Both the position numbers and the translations under genes were made by a program. Below, in pieces: positions 21,733 to 30,177 of a stretch of 64,000 nt of DNA; within the stretch, counting starts at the first letter, position 1, and every line of letters starts with the position of its first letter. The notes beneath the pieces are model-generated. The model was not told where the DNA came from and made no database searches. It saw only the letters and a program-made list of their open reading frames with translations. This DNA is from Nocardioides sp. zg-1230 (GTDB lineage Bacteria; Actinomycetota; Actinomycetes; Propionibacteriales; Nocardioidaceae), in contig NZ_JABJQZ010000004.1 in the NCBI RefSeq assembly GCF_013155335.1, positions 62,001-126,000 of the forward strand, given 5' to 3'.

Positions 21733-22634
21733 TCGTCGCGGCAGCCGCCCTGCAGCCGCGCGTCGCCCCTGGCGTCGTCGCCGACGGCCCGCGCCTGGGC
21801 CAGGTCGGGGAGGACGACGTCGGCGCCGCCCACCACGGCGAACGTGCCCGTGATGATGCAGCCCTCCGTGCGACCCGGTTCGACGGTGGTGAGCGCCTGG
21901 ACCAGCCGGTAGACCTCCGACGGTGACATGTCGGTCTGGAGGCCGCCGATCGCGGAGAGGGCGACCCCCTCCATGAAGCCTGGTTCGTCCTCGACGCTCC
22001 GGAGCCGCTCCAGTGTCCCGAGGAGCAGCCGCTGGTGGTTGGCCACGCGCTCGAAGTCGCTTCCGTCGGGGAGCGTGTCGCGGGTGCGGGCGTAGGAGAG
22101 GGACTGGTCGGCGTCGAAGGTGTTGCGACCGCGCTGCACCCGGACGTCGCCGTCCTCGGAGGTGAACGCCGTCGGGGAGTCCACCTGCACGTCGCCGACG
22201 GCGCCCATCATCGAGAGGAACCCCTCGAACCCGGTCACCAGGACCACGTCGGCCTCGATGCCGAGCAGCTCGTCCACCTCGCGGGCCACCCCCTCGGGCC
22301 CCTCGTCGCGCAGGGCGGTGTTGAGGCGGGCGCTGCCGTTGCTCATCTCGACGTAGAGGTCGCGGGGCAGGCCGATGGCGAGGGCCCGACCGGTGTCGAG
22401 GTTCACCCCGACCAGCTGGATCGCGTCGGTGAGGCCGGCCATCACGTCGTCGCCGGCGGCGGCCTCGGAGCCGAGGGCGAGGACCCAGACGACCCCGTCA
22501 CCCGCGTCGACCGCCTTGGCGGTGCCGATGGTCGTCAGGTTGATGGTCGTCGGGTGGACGGAGCCGGACGGCACGACGAGCGCTATGCCGGCGAGGAGCG
22601 CCAGCCGTGCGGCAGTGCGCCGGAGCCACCTCAT
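21726..22634 (-). CDS. LytR-CpsA-Psr (LCP) family protein
   Basis: A 302-residue membrane-anchored protein of the family that attaches glycopolymers to peptidoglycan. The N-terminal helix is RLALLAGIALVVPSG. LCP motifs are recognisable: LALGSE, the LPRDLYVEM arginine-aspartate pair, NTALRDEGPEG and YARTRDTLPDGSDFERVAN. The usual RTD before strand 2 reads LTD here, so one conserved arginine is missing. It overlaps by four bases with an upstream lipoprotein gene and is probably co-translated with it. Confidence 0.8.
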   Translation of the reverse strand: MRWLRRTAARLALLAGIALVVPSGSVHPTTINLTTIGTAKAVDAGDGVVWVLALGSEAAAGDDVMAGLTDAIQLVGVNLDTGRALAIGLPRDLYVEMSNGSARLNTALRDEGPEGVAREVDELLGIEADVVLVTGFEGFLSMMGAVGDVQVDSPTAFTSEDGDVRVQRGRNTFDADQSLSYARTRDTLPDGSDFERVANHQRLLLGTLERLRSVEDEPGFMEGVALSAIGGLQTDMSPSEVYRLVQALTTVEPGRTEGCIITGTFAVVGGADVVLPDLAQARAVGDDARGDARLQGGCRDEG

Positions 22635-23242
22635 GAGCCGCCCCCCTCCGCCTCGGCGGACGACTCGTCGCCGTTGTCGAACCTGACGTCGTAGCCGAAG
22701 ACCGACCAGGTGCCTTCGTCGGCGTCGAGCAGGAAGCGTCCGTCGAGCGTCAGCGGTCGCGTCGAGCCGTCCTCCATGGTGGCCTCGAAGGCGAAGTGCA
22801 CGGTGGCGGTCGCGCCGTGGACCTCGCCGGCCTGGTCGAGGAACGACAGCCGGGCGTCGAGCTCGGTGGCGCGCATGTCGGTCGCGTCTCGCGCGGTCGC
22901 TGCGGTGAGGTAGTCGATGTGCCGGGTCGCCTTGCGTGCGGCCACGCTGGTGAAGTCCTCGAAGGCCCGGACGAAGTCCTGCCGGGGGAACTCACCGAGG
23001 AAACCCTCGAGGACGTAGTCGGACAGCACCTCGCCGACGGCCCCCTCGATCTCGGTCCGCGTCGTCTCGTCGAGGCGCTCGCCCCCGGTGACGGTCTGCA
23101 CGCGCAGCGCGGCGGACTCAGGGGTCGGCGTCTCCTCGTCGTCGGGCGGGCCGCCGTCGGAGCAGCCGGCGGCGAGCACCGCGACCGCCGCCGCGACGCC
23201 GAGGCGTGCGGTCCGCCCGACGCGGTGGCGAGTGTGGCCCAT
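22631..23242 (-). CDS. Lipoprotein of unknown function
   Basis: A 203-residue protein with the signal peptide MGHTRHRVGRTARLGVAAAV... and a lipobox-like LAAGC, followed by an acidic Pro/Thr linker. The rest resembles an NTF2/SnoaL-like small alpha+beta domain by its pattern (FAFEATMEDGSTRPLTLDGRFLLD), but I cannot name a family. I chose ATG 23242 because CATGAT lies seven bases upstream; ATG 23254 and 23251 are alternatives. It forms an overlapping pair with the LCP gene, which suggests a role in envelope assembly. Confidence 0.6.
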   Translation of the reverse strand: MGHTRHRVGRTARLGVAAAVAVLAAGCSDGGPPDDEETPTPESAALRVQTVTGGERLDETTRTEIEGAVGEVLSDYVLEGFLGEFPRQDFVRAFEDFTSVAARKATRHIDYLTAATARDATDMRATELDARLSFLDQAGEVHGATATVHFAFEATMEDGSTRPLTLDGRFLLDADEGTWSVFGYDVRFDNGDESSAEAEGGGS

Positions 23243-23276
23243 GGCGATCATCATGGCCGACGCAGCCTGCGCTGTC

Positions 23277-24887
23277 TCAGCTCGCCGGGACCGTGTTGAC
23301 GGGGGAGAGGTCGAACTGCGCGACGTTGTCGCGGGCCGGGTGCCGCGCCCCGACCGGGCCCCGGGCGAACTCGGTGACCAGCGTGCCGGTCACCGTCCGG
23401 GTGAACTCCCGCGTGGCGGCACCGAGCGGCCGCTCGCACCGGTCGACCATCGCGCAGCCCCAGCGCAGCGTGCCCGCGGCGAAGACCCCGGCCCCCGAGC
23501 CGGCCGTGTAGTAGACCGACTGCGTCGTGGTGGTGACGCCCCGGCACGAGTACGGCGAGTGGCTGAGCACCTGCAGCGGCCGCGGCAGCCGCTCGTCCGG
23601 GTAGACCCGGTCGGCCTCCGGTCCGACGAGGCCGTGGACGTGGGTGCCGCGACGTACGCCGGTCCCGCGGAAGCCCCACCAGCCCGGGGAGGCGATGACG
23701 TAGTCGGTGTCCACCGGGTAGCACTCGTACTGCATGCCCAGCAGGTCGTGCTCGGGACGGGGCACGGGCGGCTCGCGGAACAGCGCGGTGGCGTCGACCG
23801 AGCCCTGCGCGTACAGCGGGTCGAGGTGGGCGGAGTGGCGGTAGCCGACGACGACGCGGGCAGGACCCTCGGCGCTCGGCTCCAGTCGGATCCGCCAGTA
23901 CATCGTGTTCGCGCCGAGGAAGGCCAGGTTGACCCCGGCGTCGCGGGCGCTGAGGACGACCTCGCGCATGGTGTTGGTCCAGTACTCGTCGTGGCCCATC
24001 GAGACGTAGCCGCGTGCGCCGGCCAGGGCTCCCGGCGAGGTGTGGAGGTCGACGTTGGTGAAGTACGACAGCGGGACGCCGGACTGCTCGGCGCGGAGGA
24101 CGATCGGGATCGCAGCGGTGCGGTAGTCGTTGGCCCCGGTCGCCCCGTTGTAGGGCCGGTCGAAGCTCACCGCGTGGCTCGGGGCGTCGCCGTTGGCGCC
24201 GGCGTACAGGCTGTAGCCGCCCCACTCGTTGTAGGCCTGCCACGTCGTGACGGGTGCGACGAGCGCGACGGTGCCCTCCGCGGACTCCGAGGTGACGACG
24301 TAGGGCACCTGGGTCTCCCAGCCGGTGTCGGTGCGCAGCCGGAAGACGTAGAAGCCGGGCGTCCACGTGGAGGTGTCGACGGTGAGGTCACGCGTCCACG
24401 GCGCGACCACGGTGCGTCGCTCGTACGACGACCAGCGGGGGGCCGGCTGCTGACGGCCGCGGCGGAAGCCTGACTCCCACACGAAGGCGCCGGTGCCGCC
24501 CTGGTAGGACCCGATCCGGAACGCTGCCGCCTCCCAGCCGCCCTCGGTCGTGGAGACCTTCAGCCCCACCCGCGTGCCCGGCACCCCGCTCGCGTGCGTG
24601 GTGTAGGCCGCGACCTCGCCCCGGAACGACGTCTTGCTCACCCGCCAGTCCTCCGTGCCGGGGGGCTCGGGCGCGGGCTCCGGCTCCGGCGCCTCCGTGG
24701 CCTCCTCGTCCAGGCCGGCGTCCGCCTGGGCCCGCGGCAGGCCGATCGCGGCCCCGCTGTCAGCGCCCGCGTCCCGTCCGTCCCGTGCTCCGTTCCGCGC
24801 TCCGGTCCCCCCGCCGGGCGCGCACCCCGTGGCCAGCACCGTGAGCACCACCAGGGCCACCGTCATCTGTCGCGTCAGCTTCGCCAT
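23277..24887 (-). CDS. Lipoprotein with N,N-dimethylformamidase large-subunit-like domain
   Basis: A 536-residue lipoprotein with the signal [22 protein letters not shown] and then a ~60-residue Pro/Glu/Ala linker. The remaining ~440 residues resemble the beta subunit C-terminal region of N,N-dimethylformamidase: [40 protein letters not shown] and [12 protein letters not shown]. Actinobacterial relatives are secreted and uncharacterised, so amidase activity is not assured. It stands alone. The start is ATG 24887; a GTG three codons upstream (V-V-T-M) is possible. Confidence 0.7.
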   Translation of the reverse strand: MAKLTRQMTVALVVLTVLATGCAPGGGTGARNGARDGRDAGADSGAAIGLPRAQADAGLDEEATEAPEPEPAPEPPGTEDWRVSKTSFRGEVAAYTTHASGVPGTRVGLKVSTTEGGWEAAAFRIGSYQGGTGAFVWESGFRRGRQQPAPRWSSYERRTVVAPWTRDLTVDTSTWTPGFYVFRLRTDTGWETQVPYVVTSESAEGTVALVAPVTTWQAYNEWGGYSLYAGANGDAPSHAVSFDRPYNGATGANDYRTAAIPIVLRAEQSGVPLSYFTNVDLHTSPGALAGARGYVSMGHDEYWTNTMREVVLSARDAGVNLAFLGANTMYWRIRLEPSAEGPARVVVGYRHSAHLDPLYAQGSVDATALFREPPVPRPEHDLLGMQYECYPVDTDYVIASPGWWGFRGTGVRRGTHVHGLVGPEADRVYPDERLPRPLQVLSHSPYSCRGVTTTTQSVYYTAGSGAGVFAAGTLRWGCAMVDRCERPLGAATREFTRTVTGTLVTEFARGPVGARHPARDNVAQFDLSPVNTVPAS

Positions 24888-25001
24888 GGTGACGACGCTC
24901 GTGGGGAGGCACTTCCCGGCACATGGGGCGCCGATCCCGGGCGGTCGGGACGTTGCGGACCACGGTCCCGACCGGGGGCGGGCGCGGCCGGGGCGGGGAC
25001 C

Positions 25002-25007
25002 TAGGAT
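25002..25007 (+). promoter_or_regulatory. Leaderless -10 hexamer for gatCAB
   Basis: TAGGAT ends seven bases before the gatC ATG at 25015, so gatC mRNA probably starts at the initiation codon. Confidence 0.55.
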
Positions 25008-25014
25008 CAACCCC

Positions 25015-25314
25015 ATGCCCGAGATCTCCAGGGACGAGGTGGCCCACCTGGCCATGCTCGCCCGCATCGACCTCTCCGACGCCGAGCTCGACCACCTGGC
25101 GCCCCAGCTGAGCGTCATCCTGGAGTCGGTGGCCTCCATCAACGGGGTCGCAGGCGACGACGTGCCGCCGACCTCCCACGCCCTGCCGTTGACCAACGTC
25201 TTCCGCGAGGACGTCGTCGTGCCGGGCCTGACGGCCGAGGAGGCGCTGGCCGGCGCCCCCGCCGTCGAGGACCAGCGCTTCTCCGTCCCGCGGATCCTGG
25301 GCGAGGAGGCCTGA
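25015..25314 (+). CDS. gatC: Asp/Glu-tRNA amidotransferase subunit C
   Basis: Small 99-residue subunit that holds GatA and GatB together in the complex converting Glu-tRNA(Gln) or Asp-tRNA(Asn) to the amide forms. It starts [20 protein letters not shown] and ends [12 protein letters not shown], as is usual. It is first in gatCAB and overlaps gatA by one base (TGATG). Confidence 0.96.
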   Translation: MPEISRDEVAHLAMLARIDLSDAELDHLAPQLSVILESVASINGVAGDDVPPTSHALPLTNVFREDVVVPGLTAEEALAGAPAVEDQRFSVPRILGEEA

Positions 25315-26828
25315 TGAGCGACGTCACCCGCAGCACCGCTGCCGCGCTCGCCGAGGGCCTCGCCGAGGGCGATCTCACCTCCGTCGCGCTCACCGAGGCA
25401 CACCTCGACCGCATCGACGCCGTCGACGGGGCGGTCCACGCCTTCCTGCACGTCGACCGTGACGGCGCCCTCGCCGAGGCCGCCGAGTCCGACGCCCGCC
25501 GGGCCCGCGGCGAGGCACGCGGCCCGCTCGACGGCGTACCGGTCGCGGTCAAGGACGTGCTCGCCACCCGTGGCCTGCCGACCACCTGCGGCTCGAAGAT
25601 CCTCGAGGGGTGGGTCCCGCCCTACGACGCGACCGTCGTGTCGCGGCTGCGCGAGGCCGGCCTGCCGATCCTCGGCAAGACCAACATGGACGAGTTCGCG
25701 ATGGGCTCCTCCACCGAGCACTCCGCCTACGGCCCCACCCGCAACCCGTGGGACCTCGACCGGATCCCCGGGGGGTCCGGAGGTGGCTCGGCCGCCGCCG
25801 TCGCGGCCTTCGAGGCGCCCCTCGCCATCGGCACCGACACCGGCGGCTCGATCCGCCAGCCCGGCGCCGTGACCGGCACCGTCGGTGTGAAGCCGACCTA
25901 CGGCGGCGTCTCGCGCTACGGCCTGGTGGCGCTCGCCAACAGTCTCGACCAGGCGGGTCCGGTCACCCGGACGGTGCTCGACGCGGCGATGCTGCACGAC
26001 GTGATCGGCGGGCACGACCCGCGCGACTCCACGTCCATCCAGCAGGACTGGCCGTCCTTCACCGAGGCGGCGCGCGCCGGCTCGGCCGGCGACATGACCG
26101 GCGTCAAGGTGGGCGTCATCACCGAGCTCGCCGGCGAGGGATGGCAGCCCGGCGTCATGACGCGCTTCCAGGAGTCTGTCGACCTGCTGGTCAAGGCAGG
26201 CGCCGAGGTCGTCGAGGTGTCGTGCCCGTCCTTCGTGCACGCCCTCGCCACCTACTACCTCATCCTCCCGGCCGAGGCGTCGAGCAACCTCGCGAAGTTC
26301 GACGCGATGCGCTACGGCCTCCGGGTGACCCCCGAGGGCGACCCGAGCGCCGAGGAGGTGATGCGGGCCACCCGCGACGCCGGCTTCGGCGACGAGGTCA
26401 AGCGCCGCATCATCCTCGGCACCTACGCCCTGTCCAGCGGCTACTACGACGCCTACTACGGCCAGGCCCAGAAGATCCGCACGCTCATCAGCCGCGACTT
26501 CGACGCCGCCTTCGCCGACGTCGACGTGCTGGTCTCGCCGACCGCCCCCACCACGGCCTTCAAGCTGGGGGAGAAGCTCGACGACCCGATGGCGATGTAC
26601 CTCAACGACCTCGCCACCATCCCTGCCAACCTCGCCGGCGTGCCCGGGATCTCGGTCCCCAACGGCCTCGCCGACGAGGACGGCCTCCCCAGCGGCTTCC
26701 AGGTGCTGGCCCCCGCCCTGGCCGACGACCGCGTCTACCGCGTGGGTGCCGCCCTCGAGGCCCTGTACGCCGACCAGTGGGGCGGCCCGCTGCTCGACAA
26801 GGCACCCGAACTGGAGACCGAGCGATGA
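25314..26828 (+). CDS. gatA: Asp/Glu-tRNA amidotransferase subunit A
   Basis: Glutaminase subunit of 504 residues, amidase signature family. The Ser-cis-Ser-Lys triad is visible: lysine in VPVAVKDVL, serines in [14 protein letters not shown] and in [14 protein letters not shown]. It sits between gatC and gatB, overlapping both. Confidence 0.98.
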   Translation: MSDVTRSTAAALAEGLAEGDLTSVALTEAHLDRIDAVDGAVHAFLHVDRDGALAEAAESDARRARGEARGPLDGVPVAVKDVLATRGLPTTCGSKILEGWVPPYDATVVSRLREAGLPILGKTNMDEFAMGSSTEHSAYGPTRNPWDLDRIPGGSGGGSAAAVAAFEAPLAIGTDTGGSIRQPGAVTGTVGVKPTYGGVSRYGLVALANSLDQAGPVTRTVLDAAMLHDVIGGHDPRDSTSIQQDWPSFTEAARAGSAGDMTGVKVGVITELAGEGWQPGVMTRFQESVDLLVKAGAEVVEVSCPSFVHALATYYLILPAEASSNLAKFDAMRYGLRVTPEGDPSAEEVMRATRDAGFGDEVKRRIILGTYALSSGYYDAYYGQAQKIRTLISRDFDAAFADVDVLVSPTAPTTAFKLGEKLDDPMAMYLNDLATIPANLAGVPGISVPNGLADEDGLPSGFQVLAPALADDRVYRVGAALEALYADQWGGPLLDKAPELETER

Positions 26829-28336
26829 CCGCCCAGACGAACGACACAGCCCTGATGCCCTTCGACGACGTCCTCGCGGCCTACGACCCGGCCCTCGGGC
26901 TCGAGGTCCACGTCGAGCTCAACACCGCCTCGAAGATGTTCTGCGGCTGCCCGGCCGTGTTCGGCGGCGAGCCCAACGCGGGCGTGTGCCCGACCTGCCT
27001 CGGCCTGCCCGGCGCGATGCCGGTGGTCAACGGCAAGGCCGTCGAGTCGGCCATCCGCATCGGCCTCGCGCTCAACTGCGAGATCGCCGAGTGGTGCCGG
27101 TTCGCCCGGAAGAACTACTTCTACCCGGACATGCCGAAGAACTTCCAGACGTCGCAGTACGACGAGCCGATCTGCTTCGACGGATACATGGACGTCGACG
27201 TTGATGGTGAGATCTACCGGGTCGAGATCGAGCGCGCCCACATGGAGGAGGACACCGGCAAGTCGCTGCACGTCGGCGGCTCCACCGGCCGCATCCACGG
27301 CGCCGACCACTCGCTGGTCGACTACAACCGGGCCGGCATCCCGCTCATCGAGATCGTCACCCGACCCATCCTCGGCGCCGGCGAGAAGGCGCCCGAGGTC
27401 GCGAAGGCCTACGTCGCGCAGCTGCGCGAGCTGATCGTCGCCCTCGGCGTCTCCGAGGCCCGGATGGACCAGGGCAACCTGCGTGCCGACGTCAACCTGT
27501 CGCTCTCGCCCAAGGGCAGCGGCACCCTCGGCACCCGCACCGAGACCAAGAACGTCAACTCGTTCCGCTCCGTCGAGCGGGCCGTGCGCTTCGAGATGCA
27601 GCGCCATGCCGCGATCCTGAGTGGGGGTGGCTCGATCCTGCAGGAGACGCGCCACTGGCACGAGGACACCGGGATCACCACGAGCGGCCGCGTGAAGTCC
27701 GACGCGGAGGACTACCGCTACTTCCCCGAGCCGGACCTGGTGCCGGTCGCGCCGAGCCGCGAGTGGGTCGAGGAGCTGCGCGGCACGCTGCCGGAGAACC
27801 CGACCGTACGTCGTGCGCGGCTGCAGGCAGAGTGGGGCTTCAGCGACCTCGAGATGCGCGACACCATCGGCGCGGGAGCCCTCGGCCTGGTGGTGGAGAC
27901 GATCGCCGCGGGCGCCGCCCCGCAGGCCGCCCGGAAGTGGTGGCTCGGCGAGCTCGCCCGGCGCAGCAACGAGGACGGCGTGGACCTCGTCGACCTGCCG
28001 ATCACGCCGGCCGACGTCGCCCGCGTCCAGGCGCTGGTCGACGAGAAGGTCGTCAACGACAAGCTGGCCCGTCAGGTCCTCGAGGGCGTCCTCGCCGGTG
28101 AGGGCACGCCCGACGAGGTCGTGGAGAAGCGCGGCCTCGCGGTCGTCTCCGACGACGGTGCGCTGGGTGCGGCCGTCGACAACGCCATCGCCGCGAACCC
28201 CGACGTGGCCGACAAGATCCGCGACGGCAAGGTCGCCGCTGCGGGAGCCCTCATCGGCGCCGTGATGAAGGAGATGCGCGGCCAGGCCGACGCCGGCAGG
28301 GTCCGGGAGCTGATCCTCGAAAAACTCGCGGTCTAG
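26825..28336 (+). CDS. gatB: Asp/Glu-tRNA amidotransferase subunit B
   Basis: Binds the misacylated tRNA and activates it; 503 residues. It has the N-terminal [10 protein letters not shown] region, a four-cysteine zinc site (MFCGC ... [10 protein letters not shown]), the [14 protein letters not shown] motif, and the helical tail (YqeY-like) that contacts tRNA. The start ATG 26825 overlaps the gatA stop. Confidence 0.98.
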   Translation: MTAQTNDTALMPFDDVLAAYDPALGLEVHVELNTASKMFCGCPAVFGGEPNAGVCPTCLGLPGAMPVVNGKAVESAIRIGLALNCEIAEWCRFARKNYFYPDMPKNFQTSQYDEPICFDGYMDVDVDGEIYRVEIERAHMEEDTGKSLHVGGSTGRIHGADHSLVDYNRAGIPLIEIVTRPILGAGEKAPEVAKAYVAQLRELIVALGVSEARMDQGNLRADVNLSLSPKGSGTLGTRTETKNVNSFRSVERAVRFEMQRHAAILSGGGSILQETRHWHEDTGITTSGRVKSDAEDYRYFPEPDLVPVAPSREWVEELRGTLPENPTVRRARLQAEWGFSDLEMRDTIGAGALGLVVETIAAGAAPQAARKWWLGELARRSNEDGVDLVDLPITPADVARVQALVDEKVVNDKLARQVLEGVLAGEGTPDEVVEKRGLAVVSDDGALGAAVDNAIAANPDVADKIRDGKVAAAGALIGAVMKEMRGQADAGRVRELILEKLAV

Positions 28337-28460
28337 ACAACTTGTTAGTGTGCTGGCGAGTCCCACTGGTCACATCGCCAACCAAGACGCTCGCAGCATC
28401 GGGGGACGTGGTCGGCCGCATCATGCGGTCCGGACGGCCTCGGCGAGTGGAAAGGAAGTC

Positions 28461-29870
28461 ATGCACCATCGCATTCGACCCATCCGATCAGCAGCGGTCG
28501 TCCTGTCGACCGTCGCCCTGGGCGCCGGAGTGCTCGCCGCTCCGCCGGCCACGGCGGACGTCTCGTCCGCCCTCCGGGCTGCCAAGGCAGGCGTGAAGAC
28601 CGACAGCACGCCATCCAACGTCGCGGCCGACTGGATCACCGACGAGCTTGCCAACGGGCTGATGGTCGGCTCGAACGGACCCGACTACGGGCTGACTCTC
28701 GACACCGGCCTCGCGCTGCACAGCGTCCCGGGTCACGAGGCCGGCGTCGCGGCGATCAACGCCGCGTTCAAGCCGCGCGTCGACGAGTACGTCGGCGACG
28801 GCACCAAGGAGTCGTACGCCGGGGCGCTCGGCAAGGCCGCCGCGTTCATCCGCGCCGCGGGCGAGAACCCGATCGACTACGGCGGCAAGAACCTGCTGGC
28901 GCGCCTCGAGCAGCGCACGGCCGACGTGCCGGCGGACCCGGCCGCCGAGCCGCAGGCCGCGGCCATCGCCGGCCGGATCTTCGACAAGTCGGAGTTCGGC
29001 AACTACGCCAACGTCGTGGGGCAGTCCTACGCCGTGCGTGAGCTGTCACTCGCCCGGTCGACCGAGGCGGGCGCGGCACGCGACTTCCTGCTGAAGCAGC
29101 AGTGCGCGTCGGGCTACTTCCGACTCAACTTCGAGAAGGCCAACGTCCCCAACCAGTCGTGCACCGAGGGCGCGCCCGGCAGCGAGCTCGACCCGGACGC
29201 CACCGCGCTCGCGATGATCAACCTGATCGAGTCGCACGACAACTCTCCGGCGGTCAAGGCCGCCCTCGACAAGGCCAGCGCCTGGCTGGTCGACCGGCAG
29301 CGCAACAGCGGTGCCATCCGCAGCTCTGGCGCCGACGCGCAGATCAACACCAACACCACCGCCCTCGGTGGCTACGCCCTCGGCCTGATGCGCCAGTCCG
29401 ACGCAGCGCAGAAGGCGGCGCTCTGGGTCCGCAAGAACCAGCCCGTCGACAAGTACAAGTGCCGTACGGCGCTGACCAAGGACACCGGTGCCGTCGCCTT
29501 CCGCAAGGACCGGTCCAAGGCAAGCAAGGCCACCGGCATCCCTGCCGAGGGTCGCGACGAGTGGCGCCGTGCCACCGCCCAGGCGATCCTCGGCCTGCAG
29601 TTCGCCCCGGCGAGCAAGGACAGGTTCCGCATCGAGTCCGTGCGCAAGCAGGCCCGTGCCGGCGAGCGCGTCCAGTTCCGCGTCTACGGGCTGGCGCCCG
29701 GCGAGAGCGCCTGCATGCAGGTCAAGGGTGACTTCCTTCGCGTCAAGGGCAAGACGAAGGGCACCAAGATCGTGCGCAAGCTCCGCCTGCCGACCGGCAA
29801 CCAGCGTCGTGTGGGTCTCGTGAAGACCTCGGACGACGAGGCGCGTACGTGGATCCGGGTCCGCAACTGA
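28461..29870 (+). CDS. Secreted alpha/alpha-toroid protein (prenyltransferase/squalene-cyclase-like fold)
   Basis: A 469-residue exported protein. The signal peptide MHHRIRPIRSAAVVLSTVAL ends near PPATADV. About residues 40-380 look like an alpha/alpha toroid, with paired helical repeats and motifs shared with the riboswitch-controlled protein at 30178: QQCASGYFRLNF...QSC, NTNTTALGGYALGLM, RDEWRRATAQAILG. The C-terminal ~90 residues are a basic beta-rich domain (KQARAGERVQFRVYG). It lacks the DxDD motif of a cyclase. It may be a paralogous cobalamin- or ligand-binding protein; it lies upstream of the riboswitch and is not controlled by it. ATG 28461 follows AAAGGAAG. Confidence 0.65.
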   Translation: MHHRIRPIRSAAVVLSTVALGAGVLAAPPATADVSSALRAAKAGVKTDSTPSNVAADWITDELANGLMVGSNGPDYGLTLDTGLALHSVPGHEAGVAAINAAFKPRVDEYVGDGTKESYAGALGKAAAFIRAAGENPIDYGGKNLLARLEQRTADVPADPAAEPQAAAIAGRIFDKSEFGNYANVVGQSYAVRELSLARSTEAGAARDFLLKQQCASGYFRLNFEKANVPNQSCTEGAPGSELDPDATALAMINLIESHDNSPAVKAALDKASAWLVDRQRNSGAIRSSGADAQINTNTTALGGYALGLMRQSDAAQKAALWVRKNQPVDKYKCRTALTKDTGAVAFRKDRSKASKATGIPAEGRDEWRRATAQAILGLQFAPASKDRFRIESVRKQARAGERVQFRVYGLAPGESACMQVKGDFLRVKGKTKGTKIVRKLRLPTGNQRRVGLVKTSDDEARTWIRVRN

Positions 29871-29897
29871 TCCACCAGCTCCACCCGTCACACCACG

Positions 29898-29929
29898 GTC
29901 GGCCCGGCGTCTCGCGACGCCGGGCCGAC
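29898..29929 (+). terminator. Strong hairpin after the first toroid gene
   Basis: GTCGGCCCGGCGTC (29898-29911), a 4-base loop, then GACGCCGGGCCGAC (29916-29929): a perfect 14-bp stem. It has no T run. It separates the upstream toroid gene from the riboswitch. Confidence 0.7.
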
Positions 29930-29953
29930 GTGCGTTCGGACTCCGGACGGGGT

Positions 29954-29959
29954 TAGGCT
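29954..29959 (+). promoter_or_regulatory. Candidate -10 of the cobalamin operon
   Basis: TAGGCT lies just before the riboswitch. A convincing -35 is not seen. Confidence 0.35.
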
Positions 29960-29964
29960 GCGCA

Positions 29965-30175
29965 CGCCGCACCCGACCGGGTCGGCACCACACACGCCCG
30001 AGCTGGGGAAAGCCGGTCCGAAACCGGCGCTGACCCGCAACCGTGGGCACGGGAGCGATCCCGTGCGAGCCGGAACACCTGCCTCGACGCGTCTTGATCA
30101 CCATCGCTGTCGAGGAATGCAGCGGGGGCGGACCGGTGCATGCCGCTTCCCTCGTTGTTGCAGCGAGGGAAGGAA
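29965..30175 (+). ncRNA. Cobalamin (B12) riboswitch with ribosome-binding-site hairpin
   Basis: The core has GGGGAA (30005-30010), the stem GCCGGT / ACCGGC around 30012-30028, the B12-box-type CTGACCCGCAACCGT (30030-30044), and GAGCCGGAACACCTGCC (30067-30083), a layout characteristic of AdoCbl riboswitches. The expression platform is CTTCCCTCG (30146-30154), a 9-base loop and CGAGGGAAG (30164-30172), a perfect 9-bp hairpin that contains the Shine-Dalgarno sequence of the gene starting at 30178. Ligand binding would therefore be expected to block translation of the operon. Confidence 0.92.
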
Positions 30176-30177
30176 CC

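Noticed and set aside
28337..28460. A second riboswitch before the first toroid gene
   Set aside because: The 124-base gap lacks the conserved cobalamin boxes found at 30005-30083.
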